A DNA stretch of 44,174 bases from Mucilaginibacter sp. L196 (GCF_009765905.1 NZ_LMUO01000006.1:1-44174); one strand, 5' to 3'. Shown: positions 26,002-37,030, numbered from the stretch's first letter. Program-made: numbers and translations. The notes: a model not told the origin generated them from the letters alone.

Positions 26002-28251
26002 CTAAAATTCCAACTTCTTATCCACCGGGCTAGTCCCTTTTTGCTGCTGGTCATAAGCTCCACAATCCAGCGTTATACTGAGCCCACCTTTTGGTAGATC
26101 AAAGTCAATATTTTTCTTATAGCCGAGCGATGTATTTGCATATAGTTTTTGCATATAAAGTGCAAATATAGGTAATGCGGTATTAGCACCCTCGCCAAGC
26201 CTTTCAGTACGGAAGTGTATATCACGGTCTTCACAGCCTGTCCAAACACCAGTCACCAATTGTGGTGTATACCCAACGAACCATCCGTCGGAGTTATCAT
26301 TCGGAGTACCTGTTTTACCAGCTATTGGGTTAGTTAGGTGATATTTAAAGCCCATCCTTGCACCTGTGCCATCCGTTACAACAGCTTTAAGCATATAAGT
26401 CATTACATAAGCGGTTTGCTCATCCATTGCTTGCTTAATCTGTGTATGGTTTGTATATAATACATTACCATTTTTATCCTCAATCCGTAATAAAAATGTT
26501 GGTTGTGTCCATACACCGTGGTTGGCAAATACGCCATAAGCACCGGTCATATCAAAAACGGAAGCATCAAAACTACCCAGGCAAATGGATGGATAAGGTG
26601 GGACATCAGTAGTTATACCCATTCTTTTAGCCAATTCAACAACAGGCGGAGGGGTGATCTCCTTCATGATGTGAGCGGTTATCCAGTTTTGTGAATGCGC
26701 CAGGGCTTCCCTCATCGTTAACATACCGGGTATAGTTTCTGTTTTTCCTGAACGCGGACACCACTTTTGACCATCATAATCAATTGTATCCGGCACATTA
26801 TTAAACTCCATACAAGGTGAATAACTCTGTTGAACAGCAACGGCGTAAGTAAAGGGTTTGGCTGTTGAACCAACCTGGCGGGCGCCATCCTTAACCTGAT
26901 CGTATTTAAAATGCTCAAAGTTTATACCACCAACCCAGGCTTTAATGTAGCCTGTTGTAGGATCCATACTCATTAGTGAATTTCGCAGAAGCATCTTGCA
27001 ATAAACAATCGAGTCTATAGGTTTCATTACCGTATCTATATCCCCTCTCCAGGTAAACAGGTTTATAGAATCGGGTGTATTAAAATTTTCCCTGATCTCG
27101 TCGTCTGATTTTCCTTCTGAAACTAGTTCTTTATACCTATCACTCCTGCGCATGCCCTGATCAAGCAAAAGCTTATAGTTTTTGATCTCCTTCCAAAGGC
27201 TGTGCCCCTTCCAGTGATCATTAAACTGTGCCTGCAGGCCACGCATGTATTCGCGTTGCGATTCTTCTGCATATTCCTGCATTGTAGCATCTATAGTAGT
27301 ATATATTTTCAGGCCGTCACGGTCAAGGTCGTAAGGTGTACCATCGGGTTTGGTGATAGATTTGTCAATCAATATCTTTTGTATTTCCTTTTTAAGCACC
27401 GCCCTGAAATACTGAGCTAATCCTTCATTATGATCAATCCGGGTAAACTCAAGGTCTAATGGTTTCTGTTTGAATTCATCCACCTGTCCCGAGGTCAAAT
27501 AGCCTTCCTTACCCATACGCTCCAATACCAGGTTACGGCGTCCGATCGCATTCTGCGGATGCCTGATAGGTGAATATAAACCCGGTGCATTTAGCATCCC
27601 TACTAATAAAGCAGCCTGATCGGGACTTACTTTATCAGGCGTTGTATTAAAGTAAGTACGTGTGGCCGATTTTATGCCATAGGTATTGTAAGCACCAAAA
27701 TCAACCGTATTTAAGTACATGGTTAAAATTTCCTGCTTGGTATAATGTCTTTCTAATTGAACAGAAATGATCAGCTCCTTTAATTTTTGGGTGATACGCA
27801 CAAATGGATTGTGACTACCACCGCCATTATATAAGTTTTTAGCCAATTGCTGGGTGATTGTACTCCCTCCCTGTGGCTTACCTATTAAATTGTAAAATAT
27901 AATACTGAATGAGCGTTGAAAATCGATACCTGAGTGCTGGTAAAAGCGGTTATCCTCTGTTGCTACTAAGGCGTTCACCAGGTAAGGCGACAAATCCTTA
28001 TAAGTCACACTTGACCTATTTTGAACATAATAGGTGCCCAAAACTTTTTTATCGGACGATATGATCTCAGATGCCTGGTTGCTTTTAGGGTTTTCTAAAT
28101 CGCGGAATGGCGGTAGCGTGCCAAATAAACCAAAAGCCGTAACTGTTATCAACAAAGCAAAAAGCACCACAAAGCCTATGGCAATCTTCCATATCAGCCA
28201 GTTATATCTTTTTATTTCTTGTGGTGATAATTTAACTTCCTTTTTTTGCAT
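26002..28251 (-). CDS. Class A penicillin-binding protein (PBP1A-like)
   Basis: A 749-residue bifunctional peptidoglycan synthase anchored by one N-terminal span (about 21-45). The GT51 glycosyltransferase domain has the catalytic glutamate E99 in ATEDNRFYQHSGID, followed by QGGSTITQQLAKNLY and LERHYTKQEILTMYLN. The transpeptidase domain shows all three active-site motifs: S462-T-A-K465 (GSTAKPF), S520-Q-N522 and K646-T-G648. It polymerises and crosslinks glycan on the periplasmic face. Its ATG comes one base after the TAG of the porW/sprE-like gene, so the two are translationally linked. Length is typical of PBP1A-type proteins. Confidence 0.93.
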   Translation of the reverse strand: MQKKEVKLSPQEIKRYNWLIWKIAIGFVVLFALLITVTAFGLFGTLPPFRDLENPKSNQASEIISSDKKVLGTYYVQNRSSVTYKDLSPYLVNALVATEDNRFYQHSGIDFQRSFSIIFYNLIGKPQGGSTITQQLAKNLYNGGGSHNPFVRITQKLKELIISVQLERHYTKQEILTMYLNTVDFGAYNTYGIKSATRTYFNTTPDKVSPDQAALLVGMLNAPGLYSPIRHPQNAIGRRNLVLERMGKEGYLTSGQVDEFKQKPLDLEFTRIDHNEGLAQYFRAVLKKEIQKILIDKSITKPDGTPYDLDRDGLKIYTTIDATMQEYAEESQREYMRGLQAQFNDHWKGHSLWKEIKNYKLLLDQGMRRSDRYKELVSEGKSDDEIRENFNTPDSINLFTWRGDIDTVMKPIDSIVYCKMLLRNSLMSMDPTTGYIKAWVGGINFEHFKYDQVKDGARQVGSTAKPFTYAVAVQQSYSPCMEFNNVPDTIDYDGQKWCPRSGKTETIPGMLTMREALAHSQNWITAHIMKEITPPPVVELAKRMGITTDVPPYPSICLGSFDASVFDMTGAYGVFANHGVWTQPTFLLRIEDKNGNVLYTNHTQIKQAMDEQTAYVMTYMLKAVVTDGTGARMGFKYHLTNPIAGKTGTPNDNSDGWFVGYTPQLVTGVWTGCEDRDIHFRTERLGEGANTALPIFALYMQKLYANTSLGYKKNIDFDLPKGGLSITLDCGAYDQQQKGTSPVDKKLEF

Positions 28252-28252
28252 A

Positions 28253-31084
28253 CTAATAATTGTTTTGATAGTAATCGAAATAACTATCCAATGTTTTTTT
28301 GTCGGCTAATTTATCCAGATTTTCCTTGGTAACTATAAAAAAACTGTATTTATCCTTTGGTATCTTCATAATCTCGCCTAACAGTGGCACAATCGCCCTT
28401 GCATACGCTTTTACTTCTTCGAGGCTATAAAATCTGCCTACATAAATCAACCGGTTATTATCGCCAACCTGCATCAATTGATGCGTTATCCCCCTACCAT
28501 CATAATTGGTACGGTTAAACTGACCTATACTAAAACGTGAAGATGCCGGGTTAGTATTATCGTTACTAATATTTATTATAAAATAGTAGTTGGTACTATC
28601 GCGCTTTGAAAACAGTTTGGAATTATACGGCTGTTTTTGCTCTGGTGTAAGAATAGCCATCTGTGTCGGAGCTCTTTTTACAGAATCAACCTTTTTCGCT
28701 GTATCCAACTTTTTTATCGGCTTACGAACATCAGCAACCTGGTTATCAAAATCAAAATGCCTGCCCGGAACGCGGTATGGCGTTTCCTTTTTATTTTCAA
28801 CCAATGGAGCAAACGGTACCGCTGTAGTATCACTGTATAATAATGCGTTATGCCTGGCCGACATATCAACCAGGTTGGCATTTATGTAGTTAATATGCTG
28901 CTTAACTAATGGCGTAATCAGCCGGTCATTCGGATAGTTTTTAACTATCTGCTGCAAATCATTCACGAAAGCAGCAACCGGTTCGTTATGCGCTGCAGAT
29001 ACCGCACGCAGATAATACAACTGCGCAGCCAACGAGTTATTTGGATATTGCTTCATTACCTCATCAACCCTACTTATTACATCAGTGTATTTTCTGCTGG
29101 CGTACAGGTCATAGATTTGATTGTAAAGCGCTTTAAATTCGGCTTCTTTATCATCTAATTTTTTGCTGTATTCAGGGTCGAGGATGACTTTGGCAAAAGC
29201 CGTTTCGGGGTAATTTTTTAACAGATCATTTTTGTAAGCATCTGCCTTAGGATCATTAAGCTCGGAATAGAGGCGGTACAAGCTATAATCAATTGCAGGT
29301 TTATTGGGGTTATTCGGGAAGCGTTTTAATATATTTTCATATGTATTGATCGCTTCTCTTTTATCATCCAAAATATCACGGTAAAAATTAGCAATATCAA
29401 ATAGCGCATTATAAATACGCAGATTTGATTGGACCAGCAGATCAGGCGTTGTTGGTAAATTTAATACAATTTGCTGCCGATAATTTGCCGCGGCTACCGA
29501 TTCACCTGATTTTGTGGCAGGACCGGCAGTTGCCAAAGTACCCTGGGTTGGGCTAACCGCAGTATTTGCCCCAACTGTTGAAGAACGATTGCTTCTGCGC
29601 CAATCATCTTCCAGTTTACGGCTACCCCACAAACGCTGAAATTCCTGATAACCCTGACTTACCGCATTTGAATTGTAAAAATAAAATGTGCTGTTACTAC
29701 CACCAGGAGTATTATACAAATTACCCCCACTTGTATTACCGTTTGATTTAATTGCCGCGAGTGCATTATTAGCGTCAGCCTCCATTTGCGCGGTATGAGC
29801 CAAAACCATGGTATCAATTTTGCCACGACGAGTTTTTTCATCAAGACTTGCCAGCATTTGTAAGGTGTCTTCGCGTGATATTATCTTCAGGCGATCGGTA
29901 AGTAGTTGCAGGTTATTGGTTTTCTTTTGGATGATCAGGTAACCAGGGTAATTAGGCGATAGTGTAGTTAAGGTGCTATCATAGTATTTTTTAGCGGTTA
30001 CATAATCGGCCTTAATACTGAAATTGATATCAGCAATACGCAGATATGATATTCCTTTTTGATTCTGATTTTTTATACTTGAACTGATTGACAGCTTGTA
30101 GTTCTTTATGGCATTGGTGATGTCCTTATCAGAAAAATATAACTGCGCTATCTGATAATATATCTGATCCTTAAACTCTTTATTATTAGGGTTTTTCAGC
30201 AAGCTGCTCAGTTTTTGAATCCGGGTCAATTTTATACCATTTTGCGCATCTTCAATACGTATACGATTTAAATCGGCATTAAACGACATCTCAAACACAG
30301 CATTGCTCTTAGCAATTTTGGTATAGTTGGCATAAGCGTCGGCAGTATGGTTATTCAATTCCTGTAATTGCCCTAAAATAAACATCCAGCGCAGGCGCTG
30401 ATTGTTAGTACGGCAATATTGGATAGCTAATTTGGCCATGGCCTCGCCATCAACATAGTCCTGTATATTAATATCGTATTGTAACTTGGTGGCATAAACA
30501 TCAGCCGTAGTATTTTTTTTAGGATTGATGTTTTGCAAGGCGGTATCCAACACCAGTTTAGCATCCGGCAGCTTGTTTAAATACATTAAGGTACGTGCCT
30601 TCCAAGTATAAGCCTCTTCTACTAAATTCTTTTCAGTACCGAATTCTTCAGTTACATAGTTAAAATATTCGCCGGCATTAAAGTATTGTCCTCCTAAAAA
30701 ATTGGCTTTACCTAACACCAGGTACGCATCGCCTATATAATGGCTCTGATCTTTATAACCGATAATCTTGTTGGCTTTATCTACCGCGCTTTGCAGGTTC
30801 TTATCCAATGTGTATGATTTGGGGCCGGTAGTAGTGTCCTGGTAAACATTCAGTATCTCGTTGTAGGAGTCAACAAACGTCAGATCATAATCGGCCTGCT
30901 TTTGATCCAATATTAAATTGGCATCAAAAAGGATATTATAATGCGCAGTTAAGTTTTGCATAGTACGGTTAAAACCGGTATGTTTTTCTGTAGAGCAACC
31001 CACAAAAAATATCCCGATAATAAACAGGATCAAAAGCAAAAATTTAATTGGTTTTGATAAAGAAGGTTTAAAAACTCGCCTCAA
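28253..31084 (-). CDS. TPR lipoprotein, PorW/SprE-like T9SS component
   Basis: A 943-residue lipoprotein (lipobox FFVGC, cysteine 30) composed mostly of tetratricopeptide-like helical repeats. The beginning of the mature part, STEKHTGFNRTMQNLTAHYNILFDANLILDQ, matches the start of SprE/PorW proteins, where a C-S-T-K/x, N...T/HYN..FN pattern precedes the repeats. SprE/PorW is a periplasmic accessory of the type IX secretion system that connects to the GldK/N ring and Sov/SprA-side components. TPR-like pairs are evident at about 100-200, 310-380 and 560-720. A low-complexity linker (about 440-560) and a beta-rich SPOR-like C-terminus (YYFIINISND...YVGRFYSLEEVKAYARAI) follow. Identity as PorW/SprE is likely from motif and context, not from a search. 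Confidence 0.75.
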   Translation of the reverse strand: MRRVFKPSLSKPIKFLLLILFIIGIFFVGCSTEKHTGFNRTMQNLTAHYNILFDANLILDQKQADYDLTFVDSYNEILNVYQDTTTGPKSYTLDKNLQSAVDKANKIIGYKDQSHYIGDAYLVLGKANFLGGQYFNAGEYFNYVTEEFGTEKNLVEEAYTWKARTLMYLNKLPDAKLVLDTALQNINPKKNTTADVYATKLQYDINIQDYVDGEAMAKLAIQYCRTNNQRLRWMFILGQLQELNNHTADAYANYTKIAKSNAVFEMSFNADLNRIRIEDAQNGIKLTRIQKLSSLLKNPNNKEFKDQIYYQIAQLYFSDKDITNAIKNYKLSISSSIKNQNQKGISYLRIADINFSIKADYVTAKKYYDSTLTTLSPNYPGYLIIQKKTNNLQLLTDRLKIISREDTLQMLASLDEKTRRGKIDTMVLAHTAQMEADANNALAAIKSNGNTSGGNLYNTPGGSNSTFYFYNSNAVSQGYQEFQRLWGSRKLEDDWRRSNRSSTVGANTAVSPTQGTLATAGPATKSGESVAAANYRQQIVLNLPTTPDLLVQSNLRIYNALFDIANFYRDILDDKREAINTYENILKRFPNNPNKPAIDYSLYRLYSELNDPKADAYKNDLLKNYPETAFAKVILDPEYSKKLDDKEAEFKALYNQIYDLYASRKYTDVISRVDEVMKQYPNNSLAAQLYYLRAVSAAHNEPVAAFVNDLQQIVKNYPNDRLITPLVKQHINYINANLVDMSARHNALLYSDTTAVPFAPLVENKKETPYRVPGRHFDFDNQVADVRKPIKKLDTAKKVDSVKRAPTQMAILTPEQKQPYNSKLFSKRDSTNYYFIINISNDNTNPASSRFSIGQFNRTNYDGRGITHQLMQVGDNNRLIYVGRFYSLEEVKAYARAIVPLLGEIMKIPKDKYSFFIVTKENLDKLADKKTLDSYFDYYQNNY

Positions 31085-31106
31085 AGTATATTCGTTTATA
31101 AAAAGC

Positions 31107-31140
31107 TTTGCTAAAATACTAAATAGTATGCAATAGGTTT
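31107..31140 (+). promoter_or_regulatory. Possible promoter for the ATP synthase operon
   Basis: A TTTG at 31107-31110 is followed after 22 bases by TAGGTTTA (31133-31140), a seven-of-eight match to TAnnTTTG. This would give a leader of only about 7 bases. A perfect TAAATTTG at 31143-31150 also exists but lies too close to the ATG to be used with the present start. Confidence 0.3.
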
Positions 31141-31153
31141 AATAAATTTGCAG

Positions 31154-31384
31154 ATGCCAAAAAATGAGCCTAAAATTGAACCCGAAGATTCCACCGGGCC
31201 TAATAACTATTTGAAATTCACCGGGCTTGCCTTCCAAATGATCGCTATTATAGGTGCGTTTACTTATATTGGCTACCGTATTGACAAGGCCGAAAATCAC
31301 CAAACGCAATGGGTTACAGCTATGCTTTCACTTATTGGCGTATTTATTTCTTTTTATACCGTATTTAAATCCCTTAAAAATTGA
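31154..31384 (+). CDS. atpZ: AtpZ-like ATP synthase accessory protein
   Basis: A 76-residue protein with two predicted membrane spans (about 18-38 and 49-67), of the AtpZ/AtpI class (F0F1 ATPase assembly, Pfam AtpR/ATPase_gene1 family). The LAFQMIAIIGAFTYIGYRIDKA segment is typical. It helps assemble the F0 sector or transports magnesium in some species; which applies here is not known. The start used is the ATG; a TTG two codons earlier coincides with a promoter-like box. First gene of the operon, overlapping the next gene by 4 bases. Confidence 0.75.
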   Translation: MPKNEPKIEPEDSTGPNNYLKFTGLAFQMIAIIGAFTYIGYRIDKAENHQTQWVTAMLSLIGVFISFYTVFKSLKN

Positions 31385-31767
31385 AATTATATAAAGTATT
31401 ACTGCAATTTATAATATTTAGCGCCCTGCTGGCAGTGCCCCCGATTATTTTAACATACGTTGATAACGGATATTGGTTAATACCCGACTTTTGGGGCATC
31501 TTTGTTTTTGTATCGGCGCTAACCCTTATCACCGTTTTAGCGGTGCTTATCGTTCAACAAAAAAACAGTGAAATGTATGCGCAGGCATTTTTAGGAGCTA
31601 CCACTTTTAAGCTTTTAGCCTGCCTGGTTTTTGTGCTCATTTTCATAAAAGAAACCAAGCCTGAAAAGATAGTTTTCGTGGTAGATTTCATGTATTTATA
31701 TTTCTTGAATATGGTCTTTGAAATTTACGGTTTGTTGCGTAACTTGCGCAACCAAAATTCAAGGTAA
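31381..31767 (+). CDS. Small membrane protein of the atp operon
   Basis: A 128-residue protein with about four membrane spans (residues 8-26, 37-58, 67-89 and 96-115). Sequence has few conserved polar residues and I recognise no named family. It occupies the slot between atpZ and atpB where Bacteroidota often carry a small F0 assembly-like (AtpI-type) protein, so a role in F0 biogenesis is inferred from position alone. Translation starts with TTG in the overlap TTGA with the atpZ stop codon. Ends 15 bases before atpB. Confidence 0.65.
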   Translation: MKLYKVLLQFIIFSALLAVPPIILTYVDNGYWLIPDFWGIFVFVSALTLITVLAVLIVQQKNSEMYAQAFLGATTFKLLACLVFVLIFIKETKPEKIVFVVDFMYLYFLNMVFEIYGLLRNLRNQNSR

Positions 31768-31782
31768 AAAAGTTCATTTTAA

Positions 31783-33152
<1,370 letters not shown>

Positions 33153-33160
33153 AAAAATCA

Positions 33161-33200
33161 AAAAAACATTCCGGAGCGATTGGCTCCGGAAATGTTTTTT
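33161..33200 (+). promoter_or_regulatory. Strong hairpin between atpE and atpF
   Basis: An inverted repeat, aaaaaacatt-ccggagc and gctccgga-aatgtttttt, separated by a gattg loop and with a single bulge, is followed by T residues. This looks like a leaky terminator or processing hairpin that could raise subunit c output over downstream genes. It is inside the operon. Confidence 0.7.
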
Positions 33201-33248
33201 GAAAAGAAATTATTAAAAAATAAAATCTAACATAAGTATATATCCATT

Positions 33249-33740
33249 ATGGAGTTAGTTACACCCGAAATAGGTTTAGTATTCTGGACCACCATATCAT
33301 TCCTGATATTCTTGTTCATACTGGGCAAATTTGCCTGGAAACCAATATTAGCCGCGATAAACGAGCGTGAAATATCTATTGAGAACGCTTTAATGAAGGC
33401 AGAAGCTGCTAAGGAAGAAATGGCCCGCTTAACCAGCGAGAATGAATCTTTACTTAGAGATGCCCGCGCCGAGCGTGACATTATTTTGCAGGAAGCCCGC
33501 AAACTTAAAGATAAGATTGTTGGTGATGCAAGAGAAGCTGCACAGGAAGAAGGCGCTAAAATGATTGAAAAAGCAAGATTGGAAATTAACATGCAAAAAG
33601 CTTTAGCTATTGCTGATGTTAAAAACCAGGTAGCTTCGCTTTCATTAGAAATTGCCGAAAAAGTATTGCGCAAACAATTCGAAGATGCCAGCAAACAAGA
33701 TGCGTTGGTAACAGAATTATTAAAAGAAGTGAAATTGTAA
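33249..33740 (+). CDS. atpF: ATP synthase F0 subunit b
   Basis: A 163-residue subunit b, the peripheral stalk. One membrane span at the N-terminus (about 9-29, GLVFWTTISFLIFLFILGKFAW) is followed by a long, charged, alanine/glutamate/lysine-rich amphipathic helix that dimerises. KFAWKPILAAINERE right after the span is a conserved b-subunit element. Length and position before atpH are normal. An antisense open frame of similar length covers it but has no coding character. Confidence 0.95.
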   Translation: MELVTPEIGLVFWTTISFLIFLFILGKFAWKPILAAINEREISIENALMKAEAAKEEMARLTSENESLLRDARAERDIILQEARKLKDKIVGDAREAAQEEGAKMIEKARLEINMQKALAIADVKNQVASLSLEIAEKVLRKQFEDASKQDALVTELLKEVKL

Positions 33741-33814
33741 AAAGTTAAAAGTAGAAAGTTAAAAGTTTAAGGTTCATCTCCTCACTTTCAACTTTCAACC
33801 TTCAACTTTCAACT
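33741..33814. repeat. Intergenic AAGTT/AACTT inverted repeats
   Basis: Copies of aaagttaaaagt on the left (33741-33767) face copies of actttcaacttt on the right (33785-33814), giving an imperfect hairpin between atpF and atpH. It resembles simple-sequence repeat blocks that recur in intergenic DNA of this group. It may also affect mRNA processing. Confidence 0.6.
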
Positions 33815-33822
33815 CAAAAAAT

Positions 33823-34368
33823 ATGTCAGAAATAACGGTAGCAATACGGTACGCCAAATCACTTATTGACCTTGCAGTAGAACAAAAATCCTTAGAAGCG
33901 GTAAATGCTGACATGGAATTCTTTGTACGTACTATAAAAGCAAATTCGGAGCTTAACGCGGTTTTGGTGAACCCTATCATTTATCATGATAAAAAGGTTC
34001 AAATACTTGATGCCATTTTTGGCGGCAAAGTAAGCCCGGTTACCATCGCGTTTTTTAAACTGATGGTAAATAAAAACCGTGCTGAAGTTTTATATCCTGC
34101 AGCGCAGGAATTCATCAACCAGTATGATATTATCAATAACATTACCAAAGCAACAGTTGTTTCGGCTGCTGAATTATCAGAAGCCAACAAAAAAACAATT
34201 GTAGCTGAGATTGAAGCATCAACCAAAGGAATTGTTAAACTTACCGCTAAGGTAGACCCCGCATTAATTGGCGGCTTTATTTTAACAGTAGGCGACATAC
34301 AGGTTGATACCAGTATATCAAGCAGCTTAACTAAGTTGAAAAAAGAATTTTCGCAGGCTGCAGTTTAA
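33823..34368 (+). CDS. atpH: ATP synthase F1 subunit delta
   Basis: A 181-residue OSCP-type delta subunit, which ties F1 to the peripheral stalk at the top. The N-terminal helical bundle starts with ITVAIRYAKSLIDLAVEQ, the standard A-x-R-Y-A-x-S/A-L motif. The C-terminal part includes LIGGFILTVGDIQVDTSISSSLTKLKKEF, the usual D-x-S-x-x-x-x-L-x-x-L ending. Normal size; follows the repeat-filled gap after atpF. Confidence 0.94.
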   Translation: MSEITVAIRYAKSLIDLAVEQKSLEAVNADMEFFVRTIKANSELNAVLVNPIIYHDKKVQILDAIFGGKVSPVTIAFFKLMVNKNRAEVLYPAAQEFINQYDIINNITKATVVSAAELSEANKKTIVAEIEASTKGIVKLTAKVDPALIGGFILTVGDIQVDTSISSSLTKLKKEFSQAAV

Positions 34369-34406
34369 TTAAGTAAAAAATCAAAACTCTAAATAAAATT
34401 TAAAAA

Positions 34407-35981
34407 ATGGTAGAGGTAAGACCAGATGAAGTATCAGCAATATTGCGCCAGCAATTGTCAGGCTTCAAGTCAGAATCTGAATTAGAAGAAGTAGGTACCG
34501 TGCTCCAGGTGGGTGACGGTATTGCCCGTGTATACGGCTTAACTAAAGTACAATCAGGCGAGTTAGTTGAATTTGCTGATGGCCTGCAAGCCATTGTGCT
34601 TAACCTTGAAGAAGACAACGTAGGTGTTGTATTACTAGGTCAGTCGGATAGCATAAAAGAAGGCGACACAGTATCACGTACCAAAAAAATCGCTTCAATT
34701 AACGTTGGCGAAGGCATGCTTGGCCGTGTTGTTACCACATTAGGCGAGCCTATCGACGGTAAAGGACCAATCACAGGTAAAACTTACGAAATGCCTATCG
34801 AGCGTAAAGCTCCGGGTGTAATTTACCGTCAGCCGGTAACGGAGCCTTTACAAACAGGTATTAAAGCGATTGACGCGATGATCCCTATCGGTCGCGGACA
34901 ACGTGAGTTGGTTATTGGTGACCGCCAGACAGGTAAAACTGCGGTTTGTATTGATACCATCATCAACCAAAAAGAATTTTATGCAGCCGGTAAACCGGTT
35001 TATTGTATATATGTAGCTTGTGGCCAAAAAGCTTCGACTGTTGCGAACATCGTTCGTACTCTGGAAGAAAATGGCGCTATGGCTTACACAGTAGTGGTTG
35101 CTGCAACCGCCGCCGACCCTGCTGCTATGCAGTTCTTCGCGCCGTTTGCAGGTGCTGCTATCGGTGAGTTTTTCCGCGATACCGGACGCCCTGCTTTGAT
35201 CGTTTATGATGATCTTTCAAAACAAGCGGTTGCTTATCGTGAGGTATCATTGTTATTACGTCGCCCACCGGGCCGCGAGGCTTATCCTGGTGACGTGTTT
35301 TACCTGCACAGCCGTTTATTAGAGCGTGCCGCTAAAATCAACCAAAATGATTCGATCGCTGCAGAAATGAACGATTTACCTGAATCATTAAAAGAAGTTG
35401 TAAAAGGTGGTGGTTCATTAACCGCATTGCCAATTATCGAAACACAAGCAGGCGACGTATCAGCTTATATCCCAACCAACGTGATCTCGATCACCGATGG
35501 CCAGATATTCCTGGAATCAAACCTATTCAACGCGGGTGTTCGTCCGGCTATTAACGTAGGTATTTCGGTATCACGTGTAGGTGGTAACGCGCAGATCAAA
35601 TCAATGAAGAAAGTTGCAGGTACTTTAAAGCTTGACCAGGCGCAATACCGCGAGCTTGAGGCATTCTCAAAATTCGGATCTGACCTTGATGCATCAACCA
35701 AAAACGTACTTGATAAAGGTGCGCGTAACGTTGAGATACTTAAACAAGGACAATTTTCACCTGTAACAGTTGAAAAACAGGTTGCCGTTATTTACTTAGG
35801 AACTAAGAATTTAATGCGTAGCGTGCCTGTAAAAGACATACGTACATTTGAAAAAGAATATACTGATCAGTTAGAAGAGCGTCACCCAGAAGTATTAGCT
35901 GCACTAAAAGCAGGTAAACTTGATGACTCTGTTACCAGCGTACTGGAAACAGTAGCTAAAGAACTGGCAGGGAAATATTAA
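34407..35981 (+). CDS. atpA: ATP synthase F1 subunit alpha
   Basis: A 524-residue alpha subunit, the non-catalytic nucleotide-binding partner of beta. The P-loop GDRQTGKT is at 171-178; the family motif [14 protein letters not shown](NA) is present near 378. The N-terminal beta-barrel region (to about 95) and the C-terminal helical bundle are complete. Full length and well conserved. Sits 38 bases after atpH; a repeat-containing gap of about 140 bases separates it from atpG. The partner gene for beta (atpD) is absent, a common arrangement in this phylum. Confidence 0.97.
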   Translation: MVEVRPDEVSAILRQQLSGFKSESELEEVGTVLQVGDGIARVYGLTKVQSGELVEFADGLQAIVLNLEEDNVGVVLLGQSDSIKEGDTVSRTKKIASINVGEGMLGRVVTTLGEPIDGKGPITGKTYEMPIERKAPGVIYRQPVTEPLQTGIKAIDAMIPIGRGQRELVIGDRQTGKTAVCIDTIINQKEFYAAGKPVYCIYVACGQKASTVANIVRTLEENGAMAYTVVVAATAADPAAMQFFAPFAGAAIGEFFRDTGRPALIVYDDLSKQAVAYREVSLLLRRPPGREAYPGDVFYLHSRLLERAAKINQNDSIAAEMNDLPESLKEVVKGGGSLTALPIIETQAGDVSAYIPTNVISITDGQIFLESNLFNAGVRPAINVGISVSRVGGNAQIKSMKKVAGTLKLDQAQYRELEAFSKFGSDLDASTKNVLDKGARNVEILKQGQFSPVTVEKQVAVIYLGTKNLMRSVPVKDIRTFEKEYTDQLEERHPEVLAALKAGKLDDSVTSVLETVAKELAGKY

Positions 35982-35997
35982 TTAGTACTTAGTAGCT

Positions 35998-36114
35998 AGT
36001 ATCAGGTAGCAAGACAAAAAACTACTTGATACAGCTTCTTCATAATTAAAAGAATTAGTAAGGTAAATAGCAGATAGCGTCAGATCCTGATACTTGATAC
36101 TAAATACTTGATAC
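35998..36114. repeat. TACTTGATAC repeats between atpA and atpG
   Basis: Three exact copies of tacttgatac (36023-36032, 36091-36100, 36105-36114) plus an inverted near-copy gtatcaggtag (35998-36008). The same 10-mer appears twice at 37.68-37.70 kb. See that entry. The stretch contains no gene and forms imperfect hairpins. Confidence 0.65.
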
Positions 36115-36124
36115 TCAAAAAAGA

Positions 36125-37009
36125 ATGGCTAATTTAAAAGAAGTAAGAAACAGGATAGCATCGGTAAGCTCAACGCAGCAGATCACCAAGGCCATGAAAA
36201 TGGTTTCGGCTGCTAAGTTAAAGCGTGCCACTAATGCCATAGTAGCGTTACGCCCATACGCAACCAAGCTTAATGAACTACTGGCAAACCTATCTGCAAG
36301 TTTAGAAGAAGGCTGTTCTCCTTTTTTGGAGGAACGCGAGCCTAACAAAGTACTTGTAATTGTGGTTAACTCAAACCGTGGTTTAGCTGGCGCGTTCAAC
36401 ATGAATGCTATTAAAACTGCTAATAACCTTATTGCTGAAAAATACAGCAAGCAGCTACGTGCCGGTAATGTATCAATAGTTGCAATTGGTAAAAAAGCCC
36501 AGGAATTTTACCAAAAGCGTAATTACAAAGTTATTGGCAACAATAACGATGTTTATTTAGACCTTAACTTCCTTAATGTTTCAAAAATAACTGAAAGCAT
36601 TATGGATGGCTTTTTAAAAGGCCAATATGATAGGGTTGAGTTGGTTTATAACCAGTTTCGCAATGCTGCTATGCAGATTTTAGTTGCTGAGCAGTTATTG
36701 CCGGTTCCTAAAACAGAGAAACCTGCTAATGCCAGCGCGACACAGGTTGATTATATTTTAGAGCCATCTCAGGAAGAAATTGTTGAGCAACTGATACCAA
36801 AGAATATTAAAATTCAGGTTTACAAAGCCGTGTTAGATTCACATGCATCAGAGCATGGCGCACGTATGACGGCTATGGATAAAGCTACTGAGAATGCCGG
36901 AGACTTATTGAAAGCCCTTAAACTTTCATATAACCGGGCTCGCCAGGCAGCTATCACCACAGAGCTTACAGAAATTGTGAGTGGTGCAGCCGCTTTAACA
37001 GGTGCATAA
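36125..37009 (+). CDS. atpG: ATP synthase F1 subunit gamma
   Basis: A 294-residue gamma subunit, the rotating central shaft. The N-terminal helix ANLKEVRNRIASVSSTQQITKAMKMVSAAKLKRA contains the conserved I-x-S-V-x-x-T-x-Q-I-T-K-A-M-x-M-V-A/S-x-x-K pattern. The C-terminal helix ENAGDLLKALKLSYNRARQAAITTELTEIVSGAAAL matches the family ending that reaches into the alpha-beta ring. Slightly longer than the E. coli protein (286). Last gene of the operon, followed by a terminator. Confidence 0.96.
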   Translation: MANLKEVRNRIASVSSTQQITKAMKMVSAAKLKRATNAIVALRPYATKLNELLANLSASLEEGCSPFLEEREPNKVLVIVVNSNRGLAGAFNMNAIKTANNLIAEKYSKQLRAGNVSIVAIGKKAQEFYQKRNYKVIGNNNDVYLDLNFLNVSKITESIMDGFLKGQYDRVELVYNQFRNAAMQILVAEQLLPVPKTEKPANASATQVDYILEPSQEEIVEQLIPKNIKIQVYKAVLDSHASEHGARMTAMDKATENAGDLLKALKLSYNRARQAAITTELTEIVSGAAALTGA

Positions 37010-37030
37010 GCTTTACTAAAAACACTTTTA

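Noticed and set aside
31143..31150. Perfect TAAATTTG box as the atpZ promoter
   Set aside because: It lies 3 bases before the ATG, so transcription would start inside the coding sequence; likely chance.
33227..33694. Long minus-strand ORF across atpF
   Set aside because: It is antisense to a clear subunit b gene; its serine/alanine-rich content mirrors the codon pattern of the sense strand.
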